Shown: positions 1 to 8,145, numbered from the stretch's first letter. The stretch: DNA of 64,000 nucleotides from Propionibacteriaceae bacterium AM104-82 (GCA_027658995.1 JAQDQK010000007.1:81685-145684), one strand, 5' to 3'. Numbers and translations: made by a program. The notes: generated by a model from the letters alone, not told the origin.

Positions 1-2
1 GA

Positions 3-119
3 GCGCCACGCGACGCCGCAGATGTGCGCACACAGCTCTGGGCCAAGACCGCAGACACGTCTCGGACGTTTCGACGCGGACGCGCGACTTCGTCGGCCGT
101 CCGGCTCAACGGACGGTAG
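3..119 (+). CDS. Possible 3' end of an upstream gene (very uncertain)
   Basis: One plus-strand frame is open from the left edge to a TAG at 117-119 and reads like a short amphipathic helix followed by an Arg-rich tail. The stop falls inside the first unit of the repeat that follows. Nothing identifies a family, and an open frame this short is not strong evidence in GC-rich DNA. Confidence 0.2.
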   Translation, partial: APRDAADVRTQLWAKTADTSRTFRRGRATSSAVRLNGR

Positions 120-190
120 GCGTCCGGCTCAACGAACGGGGGCCGTCCGGCTCAACGAGCGGTAGGCGGTCCGGCTCAACGAACGGAGCG
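97..190. repeat. Four tandem 22-24 base units containing GTCCGGCTCAACG
   Basis: Units lie at 97-120, 121-142, 143-166 and 167-190. Each has the core GTCCGGCTCAACG followed by RRCGG, and units 1 and 3 end in TAGG. The array lies between the window edge and the first membrane gene. The rest of 1-258 shows no convincing gene. Confidence 0.75.
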
Positions 191-258
191 CGGACTCTCT
201 CACCGACCGGTGCAGGCGCACGCGCTCCGTTGGCTGCTGACTGCGCAAGACTTGGCAG

Positions 259-1368
259 GTGAGCACCTCGACGCAGAACCGCACGTCCCGGGACGAGAAC
301 CTGGCCCTCCTGCTCGGCGGGATCGGGTTCGCCGTCGGTGCCGTCCTCGCCCTGTTCATCCTCAAGCCCCAGTCGGCGATCTTCGGCCGCGGCTCCGTCG
401 GCGAACTCGGCGCGTTCGTGGCGTTCTTCGCCGCGGGGATCGGGTTCCTGATCGCGATGCGGCTGACGGGATTCGGCGAGCGGCCATGGCTCGAGAGGCT
501 GTCGAGACCCCGAAGGTTCCTCGACCAGGCGGGGCTCGCACTGGTGCACGCCTCGTTCGCGTTCTTCGCGGCGACCGCCGTCTACGCCGTCTTCTCCGGA
601 GCCTTCCGCACCCTCGACCTGGACCGCTACGCGGGTGCCTTCACCGTCGGCCTCGTCTGCGCGATCGCCGCCTATGTGTCGGCCTCCAGCGCCACGACCC
701 TGACGACCGAGTCCCTCTCGGTGCTCGTGGCCCTGTTCCTGGTGGTCGGATCGCTGGCAAGCGCGCTCAGTTCGTCCGACCCGCAGTGGTGGCAGCAGCA
801 CTTCTCCGCGCTCGGTGCCGCGTCGGACCGTTCCGGGGTGCTGTTCAACTTCACCCTGATCCTCAGCGGGCTGGTGCTGATGGCGCTGGCCGACTTCCTC
901 ACCCACGACCTGTCGACCTGGGCGGAGCACCACGACGAGCCAGTCTGGAAGGTGCGCTTCATGCGCGCCGCGCTCGTCGCGCTCGGCCTGCTGCTCGGCA
1001 TGGTCGGCGTGATCCCTGTGAACCTGTCGATGTTCTGGCACAACATGGTCACCTACGGCGCGATCGGCGTGTTCGCGGTCCTGCTGGTGGGCGTGCCGAT
1101 CCTGTTCAAGAAACTGCCGGGCGGGTTCATCGCCGTGACCCTGATCGTCGTTGCGCTGCTCGCCGGCGTCGTCTACCTGCACCTGGGCGCCGGCTACCTC
1201 AACATCACGGCGTTCGAGATGGGCGCCGTCAGTTCGGTGTTCGTCTGGCTGCTGCTGTTCATCCGGACGGTGACCGCAGCCGTCAACGACGTGCCGACGG
1301 CGCCCGCTCAGGTGAGCCGGGTCATCTCCACCGACACGTACATCTCGGACCCGCCGGAGCCGGTGTAG
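259..1368 (+). CDS. Polytopic membrane protein, DUF998-like
   Basis: This 369-residue protein has about ten hydrophobic segments, beginning near residues 15-35 and ending near residue 345, with a short hydrophilic tail. The middle, around residues 185-215, has the small-residue and Phe/Asn-rich pattern seen in DUF998/Frag1-like proteins, but the family call is tentative. The GTG start at 259 is the first good start before the first membrane segment. No clear ribosome site is visible. The final 61 bases overlap the 3' end of the convergent transglutaminase gene, so both C-termini are read from the same DNA. The substrate is unknown. Confidence 0.7.
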   Translation: MSTSTQNRTSRDENLALLLGGIGFAVGAVLALFILKPQSAIFGRGSVGELGAFVAFFAAGIGFLIAMRLTGFGERPWLERLSRPRRFLDQAGLALVHASFAFFAATAVYAVFSGAFRTLDLDRYAGAFTVGLVCAIAAYVSASSATTLTTESLSVLVALFLVVGSLASALSSSDPQWWQQHFSALGAASDRSGVLFNFTLILSGLVLMALADFLTHDLSTWAEHHDEPVWKVRFMRAALVALGLLLGMVGVIPVNLSMFWHNMVTYGAIGVFAVLLVGVPILFKKLPGGFIAVTLIVVALLAGVVYLHLGAGYLNITAFEMGAVSSVFVWLLLFIRTVTAAVNDVPTAPAQVSRVISTDTYISDPPEPV

Positions 1369-2150
1369 ATGCCCTTCAGCGGCGGCACGTCCGCGTAGTC
1401 ACGGCCGAAGCCGACCTCGACGTGGGTGCCGCTCGGCACCGACTCGCTCGTCGGGTCGTAGCCGAGCCACTCGCCGTCGAAGTACTGCAGCCAGGCGTGC
1501 GACTCGCCGATCAGCACCTCACCGACCTCCGGGTCGGCGCGCTGCACCACATAGCCGGAGACGTAGCGGGCGGGGATGCCCATCGCGCGCAGCCCGCCGA
1601 GCGTCAGGTGCGCGATGTCCTGGCAGACGCCGGCGCCCTTCTCCCACACCTCCGTGGCCTGAGTATGCACCTGCGTGACGCCGGGCACGTAGCCGACAGT
1701 GCCGCGCAGCCTGCTCGTCAGTTCGGCGACGGCGTCGACGGGAGTCGCAGCGTTCCTGCGGACCGATTCGGCGATCCGCAGCACGTCGCGGTGCGGCCGC
1801 ACATAGCCCGTCTGGCCGAGCAGTTCGCCGTACCGGTCCCGCAGTTCCGGGTCCGCGAGGCCCTCCCAGCCGAGGGGCTCCTCGACGCGGCCGACCTCGT
1901 GGATGTCGACGGTCGACGTCGCGACGACCTTCAGTTCGGAGTGCCGCTCGTGCACCTCGAACGCGACGGCGGAGGTGCCCCAGTAGTCCCGGTAGCTGTG
2001 TGTCCAGGCGACCGGGGTGATGTCGAGTTTGCTGGAGAGCACCAGTTGGCGCCGCGACGTCAGCGGCGTCATCCTGGCCTCGTTGAACGAGTCGGTCGCG
2101 CCTCCGCCGTAGCGGTAGCCGGTCGTGTGGACGATGCGGTACTGGCTCAC
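1308..2150 (-). CDS. Transglutaminase family protein (peptide-ligation operon)
   Basis: This is a 280-residue cysteine protease-fold protein. The N-terminal beta-rich domain (residues 1-90) is typical of bacterial transglutaminase-like proteins. The core triad is visible as Cys176 (GAGVCQD), His218 (ESHAWL) and Asp232 (GYDPT). I chose the GTG at 2150, which overlaps the TGA of the upstream alpha-E gene as GTGA, over an ATG six codons upstream that lies inside that gene. It is the last gene of a four-gene operon. In related loci the trio of ATP-grasp, alpha-E and transglutaminase is predicted to make or remove peptide bonds on an unknown target. No signal peptide is seen, so it is probably cytoplasmic. 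Confidence 0.88.
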   Translation of the reverse strand: MSQYRIVHTTGYRYGGGATDSFNEARMTPLTSRRQLVLSSKLDITPVAWTHSYRDYWGTSAVAFEVHERHSELKVVATSTVDIHEVGRVEEPLGWEGLADPELRDRYGELLGQTGYVRPHRDVLRIAESVRRNAATPVDAVAELTSRLRGTVGYVPGVTQVHTQATEVWEKGAGVCQDIAHLTLGGLRAMGIPARYVSGYVVQRADPEVGEVLIGESHAWLQYFDGEWLGYDPTSESVPSGTHVEVGFGRDYADVPPLKGIYTGSGGSEMYVSVEMTRLT

Positions 2151-3064
2151 CAGGCACCCCCAACCCACTCCGCTGCCGCGGAGCCCTCGAAGTAGCGTGC
2201 GGAGATCGCGCTCGTGGCCTGCGAACAGACGGCCTGCAGCCGGGCCATCTCCTCGGGAAGGTCCCGCAGGATCTCGTCGGGAGGCAGGTACTCCAGCGTG
2301 GCGCGGGCCGCGCCGAGCAGCCGCATCGCCGGGTCGTCCGGCCGGATCCGCAGGTTGCTCGGGCCCAGTTGGGCGAGCGCCTCGACGGCGGTGTTGAGCG
2401 TGTAGATCAGGCTGCGGGGAAAGAGCCGGTCAAGCATCAGGAACTCGGCGGCGTCCCGGTCGGAGGCGAGCGCGCCGTAGCGCTGCACGAACGCGTGGTG
2501 GGCGCCGCAACCGCTGAGGACGTGGTCCCAGGCGCGCTGCGAGTTCGCAGCGAACGACGGGGTCGACAGCAGCCTCGAGGTCATGTCGATCCGCTCGATG
2601 CTGCGCCCGAGCGTCAGGAACAGCCAGCCCTCGTCGTGGCTCATGGTGTTGTCCGCGAGGCCTGCGATGACGGCGCAGCGTTCGCGGATGAACTTGAACA
2701 TCGACGCGGGCCGCATCCGCTGCAGGCGGCCGCCGCGCACGGCGAGCCACGTGGTGTTGATCGACTCCCACACCTCCGTCGAGACCGTCTCGCGGGCCCT
2801 CCTTGCCGCCTCGCGGGCGTGGGTGAGCGCCGAGAGGAAGCTGACGGGCGAGGACTCCTCGTAGCAGAGCCGCATCAGCACGTCGGGGTTCTCGCTTGCG
2901 GGGAGGCCCATCAGCAGCAGCAGGTCGTTGGCGGCCTGCGTCTTGTCGAGCGTCGGGTCGTCGAGGCTCTGGTGCAGGTGGACCTCGACGATCCGGGCGG
3001 TGTCCTCGGCCCGCTCCAGGTAGCGGCCGATCCAGAACAGGGCGTCGGCGATCCGGCTCAGCAT
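2147..3064 (-). CDS. Alpha-E domain protein (COG2307-like)
   Basis: This is a 305-residue, almost all-helical protein starting with the family signature of a first helix containing ALFWIGRYLERAED. Alpha-E proteins are of unknown biochemistry and are nearly always encoded next to a circularly permuted ATP-grasp enzyme, as here. The ATG at 3064 overlaps the ATP-grasp stop by 7 bases and has a strong GGGGAGG ribosome site within that gene. The stop overlaps the start of the transglutaminase gene. The tight coupling suggests that the three proteins work as one complex or pathway. Confidence 0.88.
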   Translation of the reverse strand: MLSRIADALFWIGRYLERAEDTARIVEVHLHQSLDDPTLDKTQAANDLLLLMGLPASENPDVLMRLCYEESSPVSFLSALTHAREAARRARETVSTEVWESINTTWLAVRGGRLQRMRPASMFKFIRERCAVIAGLADNTMSHDEGWLFLTLGRSIERIDMTSRLLSTPSFAANSQRAWDHVLSGCGAHHAFVQRYGALASDRDAAEFLMLDRLFPRSLIYTLNTAVEALAQLGPSNLRIRPDDPAMRLLGAARATLEYLPPDEILRDLPEEMARLQAVCSQATSAISARYFEGSAAAEWVGGAW

Positions 3065-4632
3065 GGCGCCTCCCCTCCCCTGCTCTGCTGTTGCTGCTCG
3101 TGCTGGTGCCTGATCACCCGGTCGATGATCTGGTCGCTCAGCGGCACCGCGGAGGGCCGGGCGACCTGCCGGTCCTGCTCACGGCGACGGGTCGGGCGCG
3201 AGTCGGCGAGCACCCAGGTGTCCTTCGAGCCGCCGCCCTGCGAGGAGTTGACGATCAGCTCGCCCTCGGGCAGCGCGACGCGGGTCAGGCCGCCGGGCAA
3301 CACGTAGATGCCCTCGGAGCCACCGTTGACGACGAACGGTCGCAGGTCGACGTGGCGGGGCCGCAACTGCCCGTCGATCATGGTCGGCACGGTGCTGAGC
3401 TGCACGACGGGCTGCGCGATCCAGCCGCGCGCGTCCTTGAGGATCAGGCGGCGCAGCTTCTCCAACTGCTCCGGGGTGGCGCGCGGGCCGATCACGATGC
3501 CCTTGCCTCCCGAGCCGTCGACGGGCTTGACGACGAGCTCGTCGAGCCGGTCAAGGACCTCCTCGCGGGCGTCGGGCTCCTCGAGCCGCCACGTGTCGAC
3601 CTGCGCGAGGATCGGCTCCTCGCCGAGGTAGAAGCGCATCAGGTCGGGCAGGTAGCTGTAGACCAGCTTGTCGTCGGCGACGCCGTTGCCGACGGCGTTG
3701 GCGATGGTCACGTTGCCCGCCCGCGCCGCGTTCAGCAGGCCCGCGCAGCCCAGCAGCGAGTCGGCCCTAAACACCGCGGGGTCGAGGAACTCGTCGTCGA
3801 TGCGCCGGTAGATGACGTGCACCGGGCGAAGGCCCCGAGTGGTGCGCAGCGACACGCGGCCGCCGTGCGCGACCAGGTCGCGGCCCTCGACGAGCTCGAC
3901 GCCCATCATCCGGGCGAGCAGCGCGTGCTCGAAGTAGGCGGAGTTGTAGACGCCGGGGGTCAGCACCACGACGGTCGGGTCCGTGATGCCGGACGGGGCA
4001 GCCGCGCGGAGGGCCTTCAGCAGCTCGGACGGGTAGTCCTCGACGGGTCGGATCCGGTGCTTGCCCGCGACCTCCGGCAGCGCGGAGTTGATGGCTCGCC
4101 GGTTGGTCATCACGTAGGAGACGCCGGATGGGCTGCGGACGTTGTCCTCCAGCACCCGGTACACGCCGTCGTCGCCGCGGATCAGGTCGATGCCCGCGAT
4201 GTGGACGCGGACGCCGTTGGCGGTGGTGAGGCCCGCCATAACGCGATGGAAGTGCGGGGAGGAGGCCACCACGTGGCGCGGGATGACGCCGTCGACGAAG
4301 CAGCGACCTTCCGAGTAGATGTCGTCGAGGAAGGCCTCCATGGCGCGGACCCGCTGCCTGCTGCCCGCCTCGACGTGGGAGAACTCGGCCGCCTGCATCA
4401 CGCGCGGCACGATGTCGAGCGGGAAGGGCCGCTCCTCGCCGCCGATGTCGAACGTGACGCCCTGGTCGATGTAGACGGAGCTGAGGTACTCGGCGCGGGT
4501 GCGGACCTCGTCCAGGCCGAGCCGGTCGAACTCGGCCGCGACGGATTTCAGCGCAGGCCGCACGCCGTCGGGGCCGACCATCTCGTCGTAGACGGCCTGC
4601 CCCCGCGGGTAGCCGTCGAACAGCTCACTCAT
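3058..4632 (-). CDS. Circularly permuted ATP-grasp protein (COG2308-like)
   Basis: This is a 524-residue cytoplasmic enzyme of the circularly permuted ATP-grasp type 2 family, predicted to activate a carboxylate with ATP and join it to an amine. The N-terminus begins MSELFDGYPRG. The glycine-rich ATP loop is at about residues 370-380 (DGSGGKGIVIG). The last 45 residues are hydrophilic and Gln-rich. I chose the ATG at 4632; a TTG three codons upstream is possible. The start lies inside the end of trhO (8-base overlap), indicating translational coupling. The substrate is not known for this family. Confidence 0.88.
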   Translation of the reverse strand: MSELFDGYPRGQAVYDEMVGPDGVRPALKSVAAEFDRLGLDEVRTRAEYLSSVYIDQGVTFDIGGEERPFPLDIVPRVMQAAEFSHVEAGSRQRVRAMEAFLDDIYSEGRCFVDGVIPRHVVASSPHFHRVMAGLTTANGVRVHIAGIDLIRGDDGVYRVLEDNVRSPSGVSYVMTNRRAINSALPEVAGKHRIRPVEDYPSELLKALRAAAPSGITDPTVVVLTPGVYNSAYFEHALLARMMGVELVEGRDLVAHGGRVSLRTTRGLRPVHVIYRRIDDEFLDPAVFRADSLLGCAGLLNAARAGNVTIANAVGNGVADDKLVYSYLPDLMRFYLGEEPILAQVDTWRLEEPDAREEVLDRLDELVVKPVDGSGGKGIVIGPRATPEQLEKLRRLILKDARGWIAQPVVQLSTVPTMIDGQLRPRHVDLRPFVVNGGSEGIYVLPGGLTRVALPEGELIVNSSQGGGSKDTWVLADSRPTRRREQDRQVARPSAVPLSDQIIDRVIRHQHEQQQQSRGGEAPC

Positions 4633-5533
4633 GGCAGCCAAGGCTATTGGCTACGTGGTCACCGCATGCGATGTTTCGCCCGGCACAACCCCAACAGGTG
4701 ACGAGCCGGGTGCGGCACGCGAGGTCGGAGCAGTTCTGGAGCCGCGAGGTCGCTGCCCCGCAGCGGTGGCACACCCCGATGGGTTGCGTCCCATCGGGTT
4801 CGACGACCTCCCGCGCGTCGAACACCGTCAGGGCCCCTCGCCACCTCGACCCGCTGCCGAAGCGTTCCAGGTAGCGCGCGATCCCGCCGTCGAGTTGGTA
4901 CACCTCGGAGAAGCCCCGCTGGATCATCAGCGCGCTCAGCACCTCGCAGCGCACCCCGCCGGTGCAGTACGTGATCACCGGCCTGCCCTTCAGGTGGTCG
5001 TAGCCGCCCGAGTCGAGTGCTGCGACGAAGTCGGCCGTATTGTCGACGTCCGGCACGACGGCGCCCTCGAAGCGCCCGACGGCCGCCTCGATCCGGTTGC
5101 GGCCGTCGAAGAACACGACGTCGTCGCGGGTGGCCGCCAACTCGTCGACCTGCTCAGGCGTCAGGCGGCGTCCACCGCCGACCACCCCGTCCCCGTCGAC
5201 GGCCAGTTCCGGGTGACCGAACGCGACCAGTTCCGGCCGGGTCCTGACGCTGAGGCGCGGGAAGTCGACGCTCGCCCCGTCATCGTCCAGCGGCGAACCC
5301 TCGGACCATTTCGGGTCGAGGTCGCGGAAGGGGGCGAACTGCCTTGTCGCCTTCAGATAAGCCTTGCATGCGTCGATGTCGCCGCCGAGGGTTCCGTTGA
5401 TGCCGTGCGGGGCGACGATGATGCGGCCCCGCAGCCCAAGCCGGGTGCACAGTTCCAGTTGCCACAGCCTGACGGCCTCCGGATCGGCCAACGGCGCGAA
5501 GCGGTAGAAGAGCAGGATCTTCGAGATGGCCAT
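4625..5533 (-). CDS. trhO: tRNA uridine-34 hydroxylase, rhodanese family (TrhO/YceA)
   Basis: This 302-residue protein matches the length and layout of TrhO, which uses oxygen to hydroxylate uridine 34 in some tRNAs. An acylphosphatase-like N-terminal part (residues 1-95, with VAPHGINGTLGG) precedes a rhodanese domain whose loop contains the catalytic Cys in YCTGGVRCE. A Cys-rich C-terminal tail (CHRC, CWGC) is also typical. The gene heads the ATP-grasp/alpha-E/transglutaminase operon, which is an unusual partner. A TAGACT box seven bases before the ATG suggests a leaderless transcript. Confidence 0.9.
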   Translation of the reverse strand: MAISKILLFYRFAPLADPEAVRLWQLELCTRLGLRGRIIVAPHGINGTLGGDIDACKAYLKATRQFAPFRDLDPKWSEGSPLDDDGASVDFPRLSVRTRPELVAFGHPELAVDGDGVVGGGRRLTPEQVDELAATRDDVVFFDGRNRIEAAVGRFEGAVVPDVDNTADFVAALDSGGYDHLKGRPVITYCTGGVRCEVLSALMIQRGFSEVYQLDGGIARYLERFGSGSRWRGALTVFDAREVVEPDGTQPIGVCHRCGAATSRLQNCSDLACRTRLVTCWGCAGRNIACGDHVANSLGCHE

Positions 5534-5540
5534 GCCGCGC

Positions 5541-5546
5541 AGTCTA
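5541..5546 (-). promoter_or_regulatory. -10 box (TAGACT) for trhO operon
   Basis: TAGACT on the minus strand ends seven bases before the trhO ATG, with no ribosome site between. The spacing fits a leaderless transcript. It is divergent from the box at 5633. Confidence 0.55.
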
Positions 5547-5632
5547 GGCGGCGCCGATGCGGACTCAGCAGCCGGCTAGGTACCGCTACCCAATCCGGTT
5601 GGAACTGCGGCAAGTTGGCCCCCTGTGCTCCA

Positions 5633-5638
5633 TAGGAT
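5633..5638 (+). promoter_or_regulatory. -10 box (TAGGAT) for the 5646 gene
   Basis: TAGGAT lies seven bases before the GTG at 5646, which helps choose that start over other in-frame GTG or ATG codons. The spacing fits a leaderless transcript. Confidence 0.45.
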
Positions 5639-5645
5639 CGCGACT

Positions 5646-6476
5646 GTGAGTACCTCGAGCATGCAGGGCAGCAGCGGCATCTTCGCCAAGCTCGTCGCGA
5701 AGTTCCTCGTCAAGTGGATCAAGAAGACCCGCGACAAGGGGTCCAACACGCCCGCGCTGTCCGCGGCCCCGCCGCAGATCGAGGGCAGGCCCGAGCGGGA
5801 CCGGTCGCGCGAGACCATCGGCGCGCACACCGGCTCGAGCGGACCACGCGCAAGCGAGGCGCCCGCGCCGGCCGCCGCGCTGCAGGGTGGCACCTACGGA
5901 ACCCACGCGGGCTCCAGCGGGCCACGCGCAAGCGAGGCCCCCGCACCCGCGACCGCTCTCCAGGGCGGCACCTACGGAACCCACGCGGGCTCCAGCGGGC
6001 CACGCGCAAGCGAGGCCCCCGCACCCGCGACCGCCCTCCAGGGCGGCACCTACGGGTCGCACCGCGGCGTCCCCACCCGCACCGCAACGATCGCGACGGC
6101 CACCTATGACCCGGTCGACGTCGAGCGCCGGCTTGCCGCGATGTGGAACACCGGCGAGAGGCAGGCCCGCGGCGACGCGCTGCGCGCCGCCGACCCCGGC
6201 ACGCTCCGCGAGGCGGGCATGAACCAGCAGCAGGTCGCCCAGGCGGGCAACGGCAGGGTGCCGACCGGCTACCAGATGGAGCGGGTGCCGGGCACCGACG
6301 CGTCCCCTTCGCACTACCAACTCGCCCCGACGTCGCCGCAGTCGCAGTGCAACTGCAACCACGTCAACCAGTCCATCACCGAGGTCCGCTTCGGCAACGT
6401 GTCGGTGATCTCGCTTCCCATCGGCGGTCAGCAGGTCACCATCGTGCTTGGCGGCGGCGCGACCCTGGCGGGCTGA
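5646..6476 (+). CDS. Uncharacterised protein with a 26-residue internal repeat
   Basis: I do not recognise this 276-residue protein. It has a basic amphipathic N-terminus (residues 10-35, KLVAKFLVKWIKK), then three copies of a 26-residue unit rich in Gly, Ser, Ala and Pro (about residues 55-132), a helical stretch with Gln/Gly-rich DNA, and a C-terminal beta-rich part preceded by a CNCNH motif. No signal peptide or certain membrane segment is seen. It is the first gene of a five-gene plus-strand group with SUKH, YbaB-like and EspC-like genes, so a surface or secretion-linked role is possible. The GTG at 5646 is chosen because of the TAGGAT box just upstream; the ATG at 5661 is an alternative. 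Confidence 0.7.
   Translation: MSTSSMQGSSGIFAKLVAKFLVKWIKKTRDKGSNTPALSAAPPQIEGRPERDRSRETIGAHTGSSGPRASEAPAPAAALQGGTYGTHAGSSGPRASEAPAPATALQGGTYGTHAGSSGPRASEAPAPATALQGGTYGSHRGVPTRTATIATATYDPVDVERRLAAMWNTGERQARGDALRAADPGTLREAGMNQQQVAQAGNGRVPTGYQMERVPGTDASPSHYQLAPTSPQSQCNCNHVNQSITEVRFGNVSVISLPIGGQQVTIVLGGGATLAG
5808..6041 (+). repeat. Three 78-base in-frame repeats within the 5646 gene
   Basis: Units run 5808-5885, 5886-5963 and 5964-6041, followed by a partial unit. The last two are nearly identical at DNA level, differing at very few positions, while the first is diverged. Near-identity suggests recent duplication, and copy number could vary between strains. Confidence 0.9.
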
Positions 6477-6477
6477 G

Positions 6478-6918
6478 ATGCGTGCCATGACCGACTGGGT
6501 CGACTACGCGGAGGCCCAAGGATTCCCGCAGCGCGGCGGCGTCTCGGAGGGGCAGCTCGCGCAGATCCGGCCCGCCTTCCAGCGCCAGTTCGGCATCGAC
6601 CTGCCCGCCGAGTACGCGGACCTGCTGCGCGTCACCGACGGCTTCGACTTCGACGGGATCGTCATCTACGGCCTGCAGGACGTGGACGAGAAGGGCGGCT
6701 TCCTGCCCGGCATCTTCGACTCCAACGAGCGCCTCATCCACGGCGTCACCTCGCTTGACACCCCGCTGCGCTTCATCGGGGAGGCGGGGGACGTGCTGTT
6801 CGCCTTCGACACCTCCGAGGGCCAGTGGAAGGCCGTCGCCAGGTACGGCTGGCACACCGTCTTCCGCTTCTCGTCGTTCGGCGACCTCTTCGGCGCCCTG
6901 ATGGCAACCACCCAGTAA
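6478..6918 (+). CDS. SMI1/KNR4 (SUKH) family protein
   Basis: This is a 146-residue SUKH-fold protein. The helix leading to FGIDLPAEYADLLRVTDGFD is the typical SUKH core, and the C-terminal half has the Trp/Phe-rich strand ending in FGDLFGALM. Bacterial SUKH proteins often act as immunity proteins for toxins carried by contact or type VII systems, and some have other roles. It starts one base after the preceding stop at ATG 6478; ATG 6487 is an alternative. The neighbours are secretion-like, but no toxin gene is visible. Confidence 0.8.
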   Translation: MRAMTDWVDYAEAQGFPQRGGVSEGQLAQIRPAFQRQFGIDLPAEYADLLRVTDGFDFDGIVIYGLQDVDEKGGFLPGIFDSNERLIHGVTSLDTPLRFIGEAGDVLFAFDTSEGQWKAVARYGWHTVFRFSSFGDLFGALMATTQ

Positions 6919-6927
6919 GGACCCCAC

Positions 6928-7323
6928 ATGAATGAACTTGAAGAGCTGTTGAGCAAGCTCGGCACCGAACTGGACAAGCCGCTCCCCCAGGTGGAGGTGC
7001 CGACCGTCGAGGGCGAGGGCCTTTCGGAGGACCAGATGGTGCGCGTCACCGTCTCGGGCGGCCAGGTCAGCGACATCGCGATCGACCCGCGCTCGATGCG
7101 CAAGTCGAGCGTCGAACTGGCCGACGACCTCAGGGAGGCGATGAACGCGGCGCTCGTGGCGCACGCCGACGCGCTGATGGTCGCGATGCAGGCCGACGCC
7201 ACCGACCCGTCGACGCTGAGCACCGACCTCGACGCCATCGCGGGCGAGGCCACCAGGAGCCTGACCGATTACCTCGACCTGATGACCCAGATGATGGAGT
7301 CGACCGCGGCGAAGGAGGGCTGA
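6928..7323 (+). CDS. YbaB/EbfC family protein
   Basis: This 131-residue protein has the YbaB/EbfC pattern: an N-terminal helix, a beta hairpin (RVTVSGGQVSDIAIDPRS) and a long C-terminal helix. Divergent YbaB-like proteins of this kind are common beside ESX/type VII substrate genes in actinobacteria. An AAGGA ribosome site lies five bases before the ATG. Its TGA shares a base with the next ATG, so the two are probably co-translated. DNA binding is a family property and is not shown here. Confidence 0.8.
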   Translation: MNELEELLSKLGTELDKPLPQVEVPTVEGEGLSEDQMVRVTVSGGQVSDIAIDPRSMRKSSVELADDLREAMNAALVAHADALMVAMQADATDPSTLSTDLDAIAGEATRSLTDYLDLMTQMMESTAAKEG

Positions 7324-7643
7324 TGAGCGAGATCGTCTTTTCACCCGAGTCCTACAAGAAGGCGGGCGGCCTCATCGAGGACGCGACGTCGTTCATCAAG
7401 GAGGAGATCGACAAGCTGCTCGACTCCGTCACCGACTTCCAGATCCTCGGCACCAACGACACCGTCGGCAAGATCGCCAACGAGCTGTACCGGATCTTCA
7501 TCGAGGCGTTCCGCGAGATCGTGCACGGCCTCATCGACGGCCTCGTCGACCAGTCCGAGACGCTGCGCAAGGTCGGAGAGCTGTACCAGAACACGTCCGA
7601 GGCGGCGTCCTCGCTCGCGGCCCTCGTCGGGAAGGACTACTGA
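7323..7643 (+). CDS. EspC/WXG100-like type VII secretion target
   Basis: This 106-residue, fully helical protein has two long helices separated by a short turn near the middle and no signal peptide. Size, helical hairpin shape and position between a YbaB-like gene and a WXG-like gene suggest an ESX-secreted EspC-type partner. A clear WXG motif is absent, so the assignment rests on shape and context. It starts one base inside the upstream stop. Confidence 0.6.
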   Translation: MSEIVFSPESYKKAGGLIEDATSFIKEEIDKLLDSVTDFQILGTNDTVGKIANELYRIFIEAFREIVHGLIDGLVDQSETLRKVGELYQNTSEAASSLAALVGKDY

Positions 7644-7644
7644 G

Positions 7645-8136
7645 ATGAGCATCACCCTGCCAGGCGCGCTGACCATGTTCACGCAGTTGATCGGCTTCAA
7701 GTTCCCGGAGGGCCAGGAGACCGAGATCATGCAGTGGGCGCAGAAGTGGCAACGCTTCTCCGACGCCGTCACCAAGCTGGTCGAGGCCACCGATCGCGCC
7801 GCCGACGAGGTCAAGAACAACAACCAGGGCGCCGCCAAGGACGCGTTCACGTCGAACTTCGAGTCGGACAACTCACCCAAGGACGTGTCGAAGAACCTGT
7901 CGAAGGCCGCCAAGATCACCGGCACCTGCCTGCTCGTGATCGGCGCCGCGATCCTGGTGCTGAAGATCATCTCGATCGTGGACCTGTCGGTGTTCTGCGC
8001 CAAGTACTGGTCGGCGATCGCTGCGATCCCCGCGACCTACGGCGCCTCCCTCGGCTGGATCCCGCCCGCTCAGGCCATCTGCAAGACGGCCGTCCAGTTG
8101 GCGATCGAGACGGCCGCGAAGAAGGTCCTTGGCTGA
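7645..8136 (+). CDS. WXG-like helical protein with C-terminal membrane hairpin
   Basis: This 163-residue protein has an N-terminal helical region (residues 1-85) like the WXG-type head of larger ESX substrates, then two hydrophobic segments near residues 90-112 and 120-140. It begins one base after the previous stop. In polymorphic-toxin cassettes a toxin domain usually follows such a head, but here the protein simply ends. It could be a partner or membrane anchor for the preceding small protein. The function is unknown. Confidence 0.65.
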   Translation: MSITLPGALTMFTQLIGFKFPEGQETEIMQWAQKWQRFSDAVTKLVEATDRAADEVKNNNQGAAKDAFTSNFESDNSPKDVSKNLSKAAKITGTCLLVIGAAILVLKIISIVDLSVFCAKYWSAIAAIPATYGASLGWIPPAQAICKTAVQLAIETAAKKVLG

Positions 8137-8145
8137 GCCTCCCCC

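Noticed and set aside
210..2195. A long plus-strand open frame across the first membrane gene and transglutaminase.
   Set aside because: Its translation is Arg/Ala/Pro-rich low complexity and it overlaps two better genes.
5808..6041. A collagen-like repeat.
   Set aside because: The unit is 26 residues without a Gly-X-Y period.
7645..8136. A CpnT-like toxin.
   Set aside because: The protein ends after two membrane segments and has no recognisable toxin domain.
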